Shown here: positions 19,072 through 26,586 of the stretch, piece by piece
Layout of the letters: the number at the start of each line of letters is the position of its first letter
Position numbering within the stretch: the first letter of the stretch is position 1
Source: Paenibacillus hunanensis
Lineage (GTDB): Bacteria; Bacillota; Bacilli; Paenibacillales; Paenibacillaceae
Direction of reading: 5' to 3'
Assembly (NCBI RefSeq): GCF_014645615.1
Contig: NZ_BMMB01000003.1
Span: 62,001 to 126,000 of the forward strand
DNA length: 64,000 nucleotides
Program-made: the position numbers and the translations under genes
The notes under the pieces: generated by a model
Told to the model about the DNA's origin: nothing
Database searches by the model: none
Seen by the model: the letters and a program-made list of their open reading frames with translations, nothing else

Positions 19072-19184
19072 GCATAGGAATACGTTGTCCAAAATTTCCA
19101 GATGATGATAATATAAGTAGGCAAGCAAGAGTAAGATTATTATTAGTATGAATAATTGGATTACCATTTCCAGAAAGGACAAAC

Positions 19185-19745
19185 ATGTACAAGTTAATAA
19201 CTCTATTGATTGTAGTATTTTTATTCGGCTGTTCGGATAATTCGCCAAGGAGCTCCGAACACAATGATGTAATAAACGATGGTACTTTGAAGGAGGAAAT
19301 TAATAAAATGTATTCGTATAAGGCTATTATGGACGAAGATAAAGAACTAGGAAGCTCAAAATTTCTAGATACCGGTATTATGGATGGTGAAGAAAGTGCG
19401 AAGTTTAGAGGATCACTTCTTACTTTGTTTGGTGAGCCTTCATATAAGTCAGATAATGCTGAAGCTGCGTACTCTTATTTAATTGAAGTTAGCGATGAAA
19501 CGAGTAAGTGGTACTTTACTGTTTATGAAGGTTCTTCAGGACCTGCAATTGGTTATGGTTATGATGAGAAGGAAAACCAAGCAAACGCAAGAGAAGCCGC
19601 CCAATCCTTGTTAGACAAAATTACAGAAACTACACCTTCTGATTTTACTGAAGTCGTATATTACGAAGACTTTGGCACTAAAATTACATATGGATGTAAG
19701 GGTGGACAATGTTTTTATAAAGAGGAAAACGAAGGAACTTTTTAG
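19185..19745 (+). CDS. Putative lipoprotein of unknown function
   Basis: 186 residues with a lipoprotein signal peptide. MYKLIT and a hydrophobic core end in LFGC, giving Cys16 as the lipidated residue. The mature part is acidic and hydrophilic, with stretches such as FRGSLLTLFGEPSY and EVSDETSKWYFTVYEGSSGPAIGY. I do not recognise the family. AAAGGA precedes the ATG. It is the first gene of a low-GC block running to about 24.6 kb with codon use unlike the flanking operons. A relation to the following cassette-like genes is uncertain, because no repeat element separates it from the HIT gene. Confidence 0.75.
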   Translation: MYKLITLLIVVFLFGCSDNSPRSSEHNDVINDGTLKEEINKMYSYKAIMDEDKELGSSKFLDTGIMDGEESAKFRGSLLTLFGEPSYKSDNAEAAYSYLIEVSDETSKWYFTVYEGSSGPAIGYGYDEKENQANAREAAQSLLDKITETTPSDFTEVVYYEDFGTKITYGCKGGQCFYKEENEGTF

Positions 19746-19836
19746 AACTCGGAGATATTGTATAGAGGCTCGAACTCCAACTTTAGATGAAATTAAGAGA
19801 ACAACTCTTATCCAAATCAAAACAATGAGGTGCAAA

Positions 19837-20343
19837 ATGCCAAGACTAATTACATTGCCGGATGGAAGATCATTAGAGATTGATTGTGTAAGCTGTGCAG
19901 TGACAAGTGGCTTGATTTCTTCAACAGGTGGAGTGATTTTTGAATCAAGCAACTTTCATGTCCATCAGGATATTGCTTACCCTATCAAAGGGTTAGTTAT
20001 ACTGGCTTCAAAACGGCATTTTTACTGTATGGATGAATTAACGGATGAAGAGCAATTAGAATTTATTTCGTTAATTCATAAGATCCGAAGTGAGCAAAGA
20101 AAACGATTAGGAATTGATAAAGTCTATTATTTTTATAATGAAGATACAACACATCATTTTCATTTGTGGATGGTTCCTAGATATGAATGGATGTACGAAT
20201 TTGGGAATTCAGTAGAATCATTAAGACCTGTTTTATTACATGCCAGGAATCATATGAATGATGAGGAGAATATGAAGAGTGTAGAAGAAGGAGTTAGTAT
20301 ATTACGGGAGGGCATGAGGGATTTTGTGAGTAATTCAAGGTGA
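19837..20343 (+). CDS. HIT-family protein (nucleotide hydrolase/transferase fold)
   Basis: 168 residues. The N-terminus has a CVSC pair, followed by a beta-rich HIT core (FHVHQDIAYPIKGLVILASKRHF). The catalytic region is THHFHLWMVPR. HIT proteins normally use H-x-H-x-H-x-x; here the first position is Thr, and the middle and last histidines are kept. Members act on Ap4A-like or nucleoside phosphoramidate substrates, so a nucleotide hydrolase is likely. The ATG at 19837 has GAGGTG just upstream; the longer frame from 19672 overlaps the preceding gene. It belongs to the AT-rich same-strand block. Confidence 0.8.
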   Translation: MPRLITLPDGRSLEIDCVSCAVTSGLISSTGGVIFESSNFHVHQDIAYPIKGLVILASKRHFYCMDELTDEEQLEFISLIHKIRSEQRKRLGIDKVYYFYNEDTTHHFHLWMVPRYEWMYEFGNSVESLRPVLLHARNHMNDEENMKSVEEGVSILREGMRDFVSNSR

Positions 20344-20345
20344 TT

Positions 20346-20372
20346 GCATCTAATATGATATTCACACTGTGG
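20346..20372 (+). repeat. Partial copy of the island intergenic element
   Basis: GCATC, 7 nt, then ATATTCAC and ACTGTG match the left end of the element at 21764-21867 (GCATC, 8 nt, ATATTCAC, GCTGCG). The right part of the element is missing here. It lies between the HIT and phosphoesterase genes. Confidence 0.45.
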
Positions 20373-20404
20373 GTATAATAAAAATGAGTGAAGGAGAAGC
20401 CTAA

Positions 20405-21154
20405 ATGAAGATTGCAATTCTAACTGATATTCATGGAAATTATCCGGCATTGAGTGCAGTGTTCTCAGATATTGATTCCCATGGGGACATCGAGCATACA
20501 TATTGTCTGGGTGATATGATTGGCATTGGTCCTGACTCTAACGAAGTGCTTGAAGAAATAATGCACCGAAAGAATGTAACCGCGGTTTCAGGTAATCATG
20601 AAGAAGCGGTTTTAAAACTACTGCAAGGGAAGCATACTTTGCCGGGTCATGAAATGATCGCTGAACATCATAAGTGGGTAGGTAAGAGTCTAAAGAAAGA
20701 AAATATCGAATTTATACAAGATCTCCCTCAAACATTAGATATTGAAGTAGAAGGGCAAAAAATATTAATAACCCACTATCATATGAATCAAGAACAAAGA
20801 GAAGTAATAGATGAGCGCCCATCAGGATTGGCATTAGACGCAAAGTATAAAGATTCACCTTACAATCTCGTTTGTTTTGGTCATCATCATCCAATCCATT
20901 ACTTTAAGACAGCTCAAAGAATTTATTTGAATCCTGGAGCTTTAGGTTGTAATGATCATGCGATTGCAAGATACGCGGTAGTAGAACTGCAAAAAGCAAC
21001 AATCAATATACAACTTATAGGAGCTACATATGATAATAAATCATTTTTGGAGTCCTTTGAGCAGTTAAAGGTCCCAGACAGAGACTTTATGATAAAAGCA
21101 TTTCATGGGAACCAACTTGAGAGAGATTTTAAAGATGGTAATAACATTTCATAA
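20405..21154 (+). CDS. Calcineurin-like metallophosphoesterase
   Basis: 249 residues with the full metal-binding set of the superfamily: DIHGN at 8-12 (Asp8, His10), LGDMIGIGP, SGNHEEAV, ILITHYHM and CFGHHHPIH. It looks like the YfcE/Metallophos_2 branch, cytoplasmic phosphodiesterases acting on nucleotides or small phosphoesters. The substrate cannot be named. GAAGGAG precedes the ATG. It forms a single-gene unit with a repeat element on each side. Confidence 0.87.
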   Translation: MKIAILTDIHGNYPALSAVFSDIDSHGDIEHTYCLGDMIGIGPDSNEVLEEIMHRKNVTAVSGNHEEAVLKLLQGKHTLPGHEMIAEHHKWVGKSLKKENIEFIQDLPQTLDIEVEGQKILITHYHMNQEQREVIDERPSGLALDAKYKDSPYNLVCFGHHHPIHYFKTAQRIYLNPGALGCNDHAIARYAVVELQKATINIQLIGATYDNKSFLESFEQLKVPDRDFMIKAFHGNQLERDFKDGNNIS

Positions 21155-21164
21155 CATAATATTT

Positions 21165-21241
21165 ATTCATGCTATAGGCATGCGCCCTGGAGCTGGCATA
21201 TGCCGTACACTCGACGTGAATACAGAAACATGATGTGAAAC
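21165..21241 (+). repeat. Island intergenic element, copy A
   Basis: 77 nt starting ATTCATGCT and ending GTGAAAC. It aligns along its length with the element at 21779-21867. Shared blocks include GCCC, GCT, CAT, ACACTCGAC, TGAATACAG and GAAAC. GGCAT/ATGCC and GCC/GGC inside give it a hairpin. It lies between the phosphoesterase and SUKH genes. Confidence 0.65.
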
Positions 21242-21269
21242 TCTAAAATGAATATGTAGAGGTGTAAGC

Positions 21270-21734
21270 ATGAAACAAGAGGATATCGAAATACTGTTAA
21301 TGAAAAACAAACTAATTAACACACCTCTCGTTGGTTGTACTCAAGAAGAGATAATTGAATTAGAGGATAGGGTTGGTTTTAAGCTACCTGGAGTGTATAA
21401 AGAATTTTTGCTTGCGGCTGGGCATGGATCAGGCAGGTTATTTCAAGGAACAATTGTACATTATATTAATCTTATTGAAATCCAAGAATGGGCAAAAGAA
21501 TTATTAGAAGAGAATAATAATCCCATTACTTTACCCAATACTTCATTTGTCTTCTCCATGCATCAAGGGTATGAAATTAGATTTTTTGATGTCCATATGG
21601 GTGAGAATCCGCCTGTATTTCTTTGGTACGAAGGAATGGAAAACCCGTCTTCAGCTGTTAAGTTATTTGATACATTCGAGGAATTTTTGTTACAAGAGAT
21701 TGAAGATCATTCCAGTGTAAGCTGGAGAGTTTAA
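21270..21734 (+). CDS. SMI1/KNR4 (SUKH) family protein
   Basis: 154 residues with the SUKH signature TQEEIIELEDRVGFKLPGVYKEFLLAAGHG and later SFVFSMHQGYEIRFFDV. In bacteria SUKH proteins are mostly immunity proteins against contact-dependent or polymorphic toxins, and orphan members are common. No toxin gene is beside it, so an orphan or cassette-carried immunity gene is the best reading. AGAGGTG lies ahead of the ATG. Confidence 0.82.
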   Translation: MKQEDIEILLMKNKLINTPLVGCTQEEIIELEDRVGFKLPGVYKEFLLAAGHGSGRLFQGTIVHYINLIEIQEWAKELLEENNNPITLPNTSFVFSMHQGYEIRFFDVHMGENPPVFLWYEGMENPSSAVKLFDTFEEFLLQEIEDHSSVSWRV

Positions 21735-21763
21735 TGAAGTAGGATAAATTAAAAAGGCATAGA

Positions 21764-21867
21764 GCATCACATGACAATATTCACGCTGCGAACAATTGCC
21801 CGTGGCTCGACATCTGTTGGACACTCGACATGTGTCAGGTTATGAATACAGGAACGTTAGCTGAAAC
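21764..21867 (+). repeat. Island intergenic element, copy B (longest)
   Basis: The left end is GCATCAC, then ATTCACGCTGCGAAC at 21779-21793. The right end is TGAATACAGGAACGTTAGC and TGAAAC, ending at 21867. Internal GACAC/GTGTC at 21820-21837 forms a hairpin. The overall plan is a short imperfect palindrome ending in a GTTAGC core next to a single-gene unit. That recalls integron attC sites, but the RYYYAAC partner box is not exact. It lies between the SUKH gene and the gene at 21941. Confidence 0.65.
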
Positions 21868-21940
21868 CAGTGTAAGGACCATTAGTTAAGACCATGACTA
21901 TATACAATGAATAATATCCTGTAATGAGAAGGTGGATCTA

Positions 21941-22300
21941 GTGCAATGGATAATCCTAATTGGTGATGAAACATTTAATATCGATTCAATACATAGAATT
22001 AAACACTTTGGAGAAAATACGATTTCAAGCATAGAGAATAATAGATTTGTAGTTGATTATGGAGAAGAACATATCTTTTACGATTTTTCTGAAAGTATTA
22101 TAAATGATTATGACTTTGAAGAACTACAGAGGATTCCTTTTCAAAATCCTCATTTCATTATGATGATCTATAAGTCTAAGGATCTCATGAAGAAAATATT
22201 GAGTCAGGATAATTTCATTAGGGGCATCTATGTTGATGATGATCATGGTCTAATAATGCCTATAGAAGAATACATTGAAACCTTTTCAAATGAAAGATAG
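21941..22300 (+). CDS. Conserved small protein of unknown function
   Basis: 119 residues from the GTG at 21941, which has AAGGTGG just upstream; a GTG at 21932 overlaps that site. It is acidic, soluble and rich in Ile, Phe and Asp (WIILIGDETFNIDSIHRIKHFGENTIS, VVDYGEEHIFYDFSESII, GIYVDDDHGLIMPIEEYI). I do not recognise a named family. Its size, charge and place next to a SUKH gene would suit an immunity-type protein, but that is inference only. It is flanked on both sides by the island elements. Confidence 0.65.
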   Translation: MQWIILIGDETFNIDSIHRIKHFGENTISSIENNRFVVDYGEEHIFYDFSESIINDYDFEELQRIPFQNPHFIMMIYKSKDLMKKILSQDNFIRGIYVDDDHGLIMPIEEYIETFSNER

Positions 22301-22326
22301 TAATTTGTTTATTGGAGAAGGTAGTA

Positions 22327-22414
22327 GCATCACTTCAAAGGCATTTACTCACACCGCAATCTTGACGTTCCATAGCGTACAATAGGCTTTCGAGCGAGCA
22401 GAAGTTAGCAGACC
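22327..22414 (+). repeat. Island intergenic element, copy C (diverged)
   Basis: GCATCAC at 22327-22333 and ACTCACACCGC at 22347-22357 match the left end of copy B. GCAGAAGTTAGCAGACC, ending at 22414, matches its right end (the GGAACGTTAGC block). The middle is diverged. It lies between the genes at 21941 and 22486. Confidence 0.55.
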
Positions 22415-22485
22415 ACCTTGCGAGTCGATGAATATAAAAGTATTAAATGAAATCCCAGAAAATCTGTTCTACGAGGTGTTTCGCA

Positions 22486-23145
22486 ATGAAGGAGCTGCAT
22501 AGAATTATTCACGATGCTTCTAAAGACATCTATACCAAACTAGATGTAGTAGTGAACGATTTTTGGGAATGGTCGAAATTTCAAAAACATGAATATGAGT
22601 GGGAAACAGAATATTATAATTGGGCAATATTGAATACTATATTTGCTGAATTAATAGAAACTACGGAACACACAGATTGGTCTCGAAAAACAATCAATAA
22701 CTTGCTATATAGTATTGCACGAGATCATGAATGTACAATTCTAATCAATAAGTTATGTGAAAAGCCCATAAGTTTTCTTTTTTTAGCACAGGAAGGTTTA
22801 TTTTATTCGGACGTTGATGTGAGATGGCAGTTAGCGCACTATCTTACAAAAATACACGCCCCCTACTCAGAAACTGAAGAATTGATTTATAAGTTTTCTG
22901 CTGATAGTGATGAGTATGTCCGAAGAAGAGCACTATTAGCTCTTGGATATATTAAATCCAAATATGCCGAAGAAAAAGCCCTAATGGCATGGAATACGAA
23001 TTTGGAATATCAAAGAATTGCAGCTCTAGAAGTGTTGTACCAAATAAAGTCGAAGAAGCTTGAACACTATTTAAAGTTAGCACGAAATAGTAACTTTAAG
23101 TATTTGAGATCTAATGCAGAAAGAATAATACAAGAGCTCGGATAG
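22486..23145 (+). CDS. HEAT-repeat-like helical protein
   Basis: 219 residues from ATG 22486, preceded by GAGGTG at 22473; the 13 codons upstream lack a ribosome binding site. The C-terminal half shows HEAT-like helical repeats (DVDVRWQLAHYL, SDEYVRRRALLALGYIK, EYQRIAALEVLYQIK, NFKYLRSNAERII). Such scaffolds mediate protein contacts; no catalytic motif is present. The function is unknown. Its stop is only 62 nt from the nucleotidyltransferase start, without an intervening element, so the two may form one two-gene unit. Confidence 0.7.
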   Translation: MKELHRIIHDASKDIYTKLDVVVNDFWEWSKFQKHEYEWETEYYNWAILNTIFAELIETTEHTDWSRKTINNLLYSIARDHECTILINKLCEKPISFLFLAQEGLFYSDVDVRWQLAHYLTKIHAPYSETEELIYKFSADSDEYVRRRALLALGYIKSKYAEEKALMAWNTNLEYQRIAALEVLYQIKSKKLEHYLKLARNSNFKYLRSNAERIIQELG

Positions 23146-23207
23146 AAGAATAGCATAAGGAGTTTTGCATGTCATACTATCTAAATCTCGCCTCAGGAGG
23201 AACCATT

Positions 23208-23978
23208 ATGATACTAGAAAAAGTCATAAATAAAATTGAAATACAAAGCGAATATAAGGAGTTTGTTGATAAGTACATCGATCACATACTTACCGAATTC
23301 CAAGATAAGATTCACAGCATTTATATGTGCGGCTCGATTCCAAAAGGAACGGCTACACCGTTTAAGTCAGACGCAGACTTTACGATTATATGTGCAAATC
23401 CTAAAGACATTGATTACGGAAGATTGTCAGCTATCAAAGACAAGCTGTTGGCAGAATACGCATTCGTAACTAAGATTGATACAATCATTTGCTCGATGGA
23501 CGAGGTATTAAGTAAACCGAATGAATGGGGCTTCTGGGTGAAGATTATTTGTGTTTGCGTATATGGTGACGACATTGGAGAAAAGATACCACCGATCATA
23601 ATTTCTCCAGATTTCATTGTAGACTTGAACAGAGAGACGAAGGAGGAAATAGAGCGTATTGTGCAGCGTATATTGTCCAATGCTGATGATCGCACCCTGA
23701 CAACCAGATATATTAAAGGCTATTCAAAAAGATTGCTTCGTGCATTGTACTCTTTGATTTTAGAAGATACAGGTGTATGGGAAGACGATATGTTGGAAAT
23801 GAAAAATGCTCTATTAAAATATTGCGCGATTGATTCTGGCTTAGTTGAGTATCTGTATGCTTGTTACTTGGATAGCGATGTACCTGTTGAAGAGTTTCTG
23901 GGCATTGCAAATGAAGTATATCGCTATTTTGAGAACGCTTTAAATCGAATGGCTGCTTCTAGGACTTCTTTTGAATAG
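23208..23978 (+). CDS. Nucleotidyltransferase-fold protein (aminoglycoside-type)
   Basis: 256 residues. The catalytic motif of the DNA-polymerase-beta-like nucleotidyltransferases is clear: CGSIPKGTATPFKSDADFT gives GS followed by D-x-D. A second acidic strand occurs in TKIDTIICSMDEV. The C-terminal ~110 residues are helical and resemble the substrate domain of antibiotic adenylyltransferases. ATP-dependent modification of a small molecule is likely; resistance is only a guess. ATG 23208 has AGGAGG at 23195-23200. It is the last clear gene of the AT-rich block. Confidence 0.78.
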   Translation: MILEKVINKIEIQSEYKEFVDKYIDHILTEFQDKIHSIYMCGSIPKGTATPFKSDADFTIICANPKDIDYGRLSAIKDKLLAEYAFVTKIDTIICSMDEVLSKPNEWGFWVKIICVCVYGDDIGEKIPPIIISPDFIVDLNRETKEEIERIVQRILSNADDRTLTTRYIKGYSKRLLRALYSLILEDTGVWEDDMLEMKNALLKYCAIDSGLVEYLYACYLDSDVPVEEFLGIANEVYRYFENALNRMAASRTSFE

Positions 23979-24161
23979 CATAAAATGAGTCATTATATCT
24001 TGAAATGATGAATACACTCAAATCATAAATAAGAGGAACATATGAGGAAATCAAGACTGGAATGGGTCATGATTGAAGATCCAAGACATGGAGAATCTCA
24101 AGATTTAATCAACGCAAACTATCAGCTATAAACAAACGATATGATAACTGAATACAAAATA

Positions 24162-24203
24162 AAAACTCTGTGGCGTAATTATAATGCAGAGTTTTTGTTT
24201 TTA
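24162..24203 (+). terminator. Terminator at the end of the island
   Basis: AAAACTCTG at 24162-24170 pairs with CAGAGTTTT at 24187-24195, followed by TGTTTTT. Confidence 0.8.
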
Positions 24204-24515
24204 TAAAAAAAATTATTACACACCTAGAAATGATGTGAGTCCAAAAGAATTAAATTATAAATTAATGTCATTCGAAAAACATAGCTAAGTTGATAGTGAG
24301 AAAATATATGTGAGATACAATGTGTATTCTTAAAATTCCATTACTTATTCACAAAACTCGTATTTTGTACATATGTATATATCACACTTTATACAACATA
24401 AACTTATTCAATACTCATATATCCTACATACTTTCCATCTATATCACACATCTATTTATAAATTCCTTTTGAATTCATCTCCTTTCCTTGATTTCAAAAT
24501 CATTCTCAATCATAA

Positions 24516-24564
24516 AAATAAACTCTGTATAGCGTGTCTCGATGATCGCTACAAGAGTTTATTT
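24516..24564. terminator. Bidirectional terminator-like hairpin
   Basis: AAATAAACTC at 24516-24525 pairs with GAGTTTATTT at 24555-24564, and inner TAGCG/CGCTA adds a second stem. T-rich sequence follows on both strands. It can end the minus-strand HxlR gene. Confidence 0.7.
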
Positions 24565-24721
24565 ATTTTATCTATTTAGCTGACGATGCAGATTATATTC
24601 TCAGTTATTCAATCTATCTATATATCCATGGAATCTAGAAAGTCATCAATTACATTTTCAATTTCGACTATAAACGTTATCCAATCAACCCTGAATTTTT
24701 CATAGCTATCACTTTAAAAAT

Positions 24722-25081
24722 CTATCTAGCAGCAATGCTTGATAATTTTTTATGTTTTTCTCCCCATGTCTTCATTTCTAAAATGATTGGCACTAATGTG
24801 CTTCCAAACTCGGACAGCGAGTATTCGACTTTGGGAGGAACTTGCGGATATACTTCACGATTTACAATACCATCTTCTTCAAGCTCTCGCAGCTGAAGTG
24901 TTAACATTCTCTGTGTAATCGTTGGACATATTCTGCGAAACTCATTAAACCGTATCGGTCCTTCAATCATATGATATAGAAGTACTCCCTTCCACTTGCC
25001 GCCAATCACATCTAACGTATATTCGACGGGACAACCTTCTTCATTTGGGCATTCGCCATAGCCCGATCTGCGGTCTCGCAT
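24722..25081 (-). CDS. HxlR-family transcriptional regulator
   Basis: 119 residues from ATG 25081 behind GAGGAGGA. It carries the HxlR core VEYTLDVIGGKWKGVLLYHMI, FNEFRRICPTITQRMLTLQLRELEEDGI and VPPKVEYSLSEFG. Cys residues at the N-terminus (GECPNEEGCPVEY) resemble the redox-sensing cysteines of YodB/HypR-like sensors of quinones, diamide or aldehydes. It is divergent from an oxidoreductase at 25217, with inverted repeats between them, which is the usual layout for a repressor and its detoxification target. Confidence 0.9.
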   Translation of the reverse strand: MRDRRSGYGECPNEEGCPVEYTLDVIGGKWKGVLLYHMIEGPIRFNEFRRICPTITQRMLTLQLRELEEDGIVNREVYPQVPPKVEYSLSEFGSTLVPIILEMKTWGEKHKKLSSIAAR

Positions 25082-25101
25082 GTATATATCCTCCTCTTCA
25101 A

Positions 25102-25154
25102 TAGTATACAAATTGATACTAGATCACACTATTGTGCGTACTATTCACGATAGT
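25102..25154. promoter_or_regulatory. Two inverted repeats between hxlR and the oxidoreductase gene
   Basis: TAGTAT at 25102-25107 and ATACTA at 25116-25121 form a perfect repeat with an 8-nt spacer. ACTAT at 25140-25144 and ATAGT at 25150-25154 form a second one. The similar half-sites (TAGTAT / ACTAT) suggest two binding sites for the adjacent HxlR protein. Confidence 0.55.
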
Positions 25155-25216
25155 TAATATACGTTATATTACAACCAGAAATCAATAAGTAATCCACATT
25201 CAAGGAGGACATTACG

Positions 25217-26251
25217 ATGTCAAAACAACAAATGAAAGCCATCGGCTTACTGGAATATTTGCCTGTTGATCAACCTGAAAGCTTACTCGATGTTCTGATC
25301 GATAAACCTGAACCTACGGGCAAGGATTTACTAATCCGAGTTAAAGCCATTTCTGTTAATCCGGTCGATGTTAAAGTCCGCGCTCCCAAAAATAAGACTG
25401 AAAATACGCCGAAGATTCTCGGCTGGGATGTTGCAGGTATCGTGGAACAAGCTGGTCCAGAAGCTTCACTGTTCAAGCCAGGCGATGAAGTATACTATGC
25501 CGGCAGCATCGCCCGTCCGGGTGGAAATAGTGAATTTCATCTCGTTGATGAACGAATCGTCGGATTTAAGCCAGCAACATTAGAATTTGCCCATGCAGCG
25601 GCTTTACCATTAACTGCAATAACCGCATGGGAAGGCTTATTCGATCGGTTAGGCGTATCGCCTCATACCGAGCATAACGAAGGTAAGACTATTTTAATCA
25701 TCGGAGCAGCAGGTGGCGTTGGTTCGATTGCGACACAATTGGCCAAACATGCTGGTTTGACTGTCATTGGTACAGCTTCACGTCCGGAATCTGCTGAGTG
25801 GGCTACTAATATGGGAGCCGATCACATAATCAATCATTATGAAGCGTTTCTCCCTCAGCTCGAAGCATTAGGCTTAGCTACTGTAGATTATATTTTCTGT
25901 CTAAATAGTACGGATACTCACTGGATGAATATGGCTGAAACCATTGCTCCACAGGGTAAAATTTGCTCTATTGTAGAGACGGATGCACCGCTTAATCTGA
26001 CCTTATTAAAAAATAAAAGCGTTACTTTTGTGTGGGAACTTATGTTTACTAGACCCTTATTCCAGACACCAGATTTGATTGAACAGCATAAGCTATTAAA
26101 CGAAGTTTCTCGCATGATTGATAAAGGAAGCTTGCGAACTACCGTTGCGCAGATCCTCTCTCCTATTAATGCAGCTAATTTGCGTAAAGCTCATGGATTA
26201 TTGGAAGAAGGTCGTATGATAGGTAAAATCGTAGTAGAGAACTTCAAATAA
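25217..26251 (+). CDS. Zinc-type alcohol dehydrogenase-like / quinone oxidoreductase
   Basis: 344 residues of the medium-chain dehydrogenase superfamily. The N-terminal GroES-like fold (ISVNPVDVKVRAP, ILGWDVAGIVEQAG, FKPGDEVYYAG) is followed by a Rossmann domain (LIIGAAGGVGSIATQLAKHAG). The catalytic and structural zinc cysteines and histidines of classical alcohol dehydrogenases are absent, so it belongs to the zinc-free NADPH:quinone or enoyl reductase-like branch (YogA-like). A role in reducing quinones or reactive enones fits the divergent HxlR sensor. AGGAGG precedes the ATG, and a terminator follows 27 nt after the stop. Confidence 0.88.
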   Translation: MSKQQMKAIGLLEYLPVDQPESLLDVLIDKPEPTGKDLLIRVKAISVNPVDVKVRAPKNKTENTPKILGWDVAGIVEQAGPEASLFKPGDEVYYAGSIARPGGNSEFHLVDERIVGFKPATLEFAHAAALPLTAITAWEGLFDRLGVSPHTEHNEGKTILIIGAAGGVGSIATQLAKHAGLTVIGTASRPESAEWATNMGADHIINHYEAFLPQLEALGLATVDYIFCLNSTDTHWMNMAETIAPQGKICSIVETDAPLNLTLLKNKSVTFVWELMFTRPLFQTPDLIEQHKLLNEVSRMIDKGSLRTTVAQILSPINAANLRKAHGLLEEGRMIGKIVVENFK

Positions 26252-26277
26252 CTAATCTATCTAGAGTTAGACGAAAG

Positions 26278-26310
26278 CAGCCGATCATACAGATTGGCTG
26301 TTTTCTTTTT
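26278..26310 (+). terminator. Terminator after the oxidoreductase gene
   Basis: CAGCCGAT at 26278-26285 pairs with ATTGGCTG at 26293-26300 (one G-T pair), followed by TTTTCTTTTT. Confidence 0.88.
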
Positions 26311-26388
26311 CTGCCGCTTTAACTACCTTTCCTACTCATCTAAAACCAGTATATGTTCTGAAGAAAAATAGACATAAGTCATCAATAA

Positions 26389-26469
26389 ACTTCTTCATTC
26401 AATGGTGCGAGCCGTGAAGAGCTTGAGGATATGGTTACTATCGCGCGCTCTACTTTGTATCCCATTTGA
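26389..26469 (+). pseudogene. Possible 3' remnant of a lost gene
   Basis: After an in-frame stop, a short frame reads SSFNGASREELEDMVTIARS and then TLYPI, ending in TGA. Its amphipathic helix and codon use look protein-like, and it has no start or ribosome binding site. The family cannot be named from so few residues, and it may be chance. Confidence 0.25.
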
Positions 26470-26473
26470 TAAA

Positions 26474-26508
26474 TAGCAAAAAGACGCCCCGCATAGCAGA
26501 ACGTCTTT
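26474..26508 (-). terminator. Terminator after ilvD
   Basis: On the minus strand AAAGACG pairs with CGTCTTT across a 15-nt loop (plus-strand 26480-26508), followed by TTTTGC. Confidence 0.85.
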
Positions 26509-26586
26509 GAGGAATTTTAATAGAAGTAGAAAACGTTGAAGAAGTGCAAATTCAAATGTAACGCTGGTTTCTGAATCGTATCTGGC

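Larger units (their letters stand above)
23979..24721. other. AT-rich gap at the end of the island
   Basis: 743 nt without a convincing full gene. A 29-codon frame at 24042-24131 (MRKSRLEWVMIEDPRHG and onward) has AGAGGA just ahead and may be a tiny gene or a gene stump. Two terminators lie at 24162 and 24516. The 68-codon frame at 24373-24579 is simple AT-rich sequence without a ribosome binding site and was not accepted. Confidence 0.5.

Noticed and set aside
24373..24579. 68-codon frame in the AT-rich gap
   Set aside because: Simple AT-rich sequence rich in Ile, Tyr, His and Phe, no ribosome binding site, overlaps a terminator hairpin.
19746..24721. A true mobile integron or genomic island with integrase
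   Set aside because: No tyrosine recombinase, transposase, attI or tRNA-associated direct repeats were seen in the window, and the GTTAGC ends do not fit the full GTTRRRY consensus. It is kept only as a cassette-like array.
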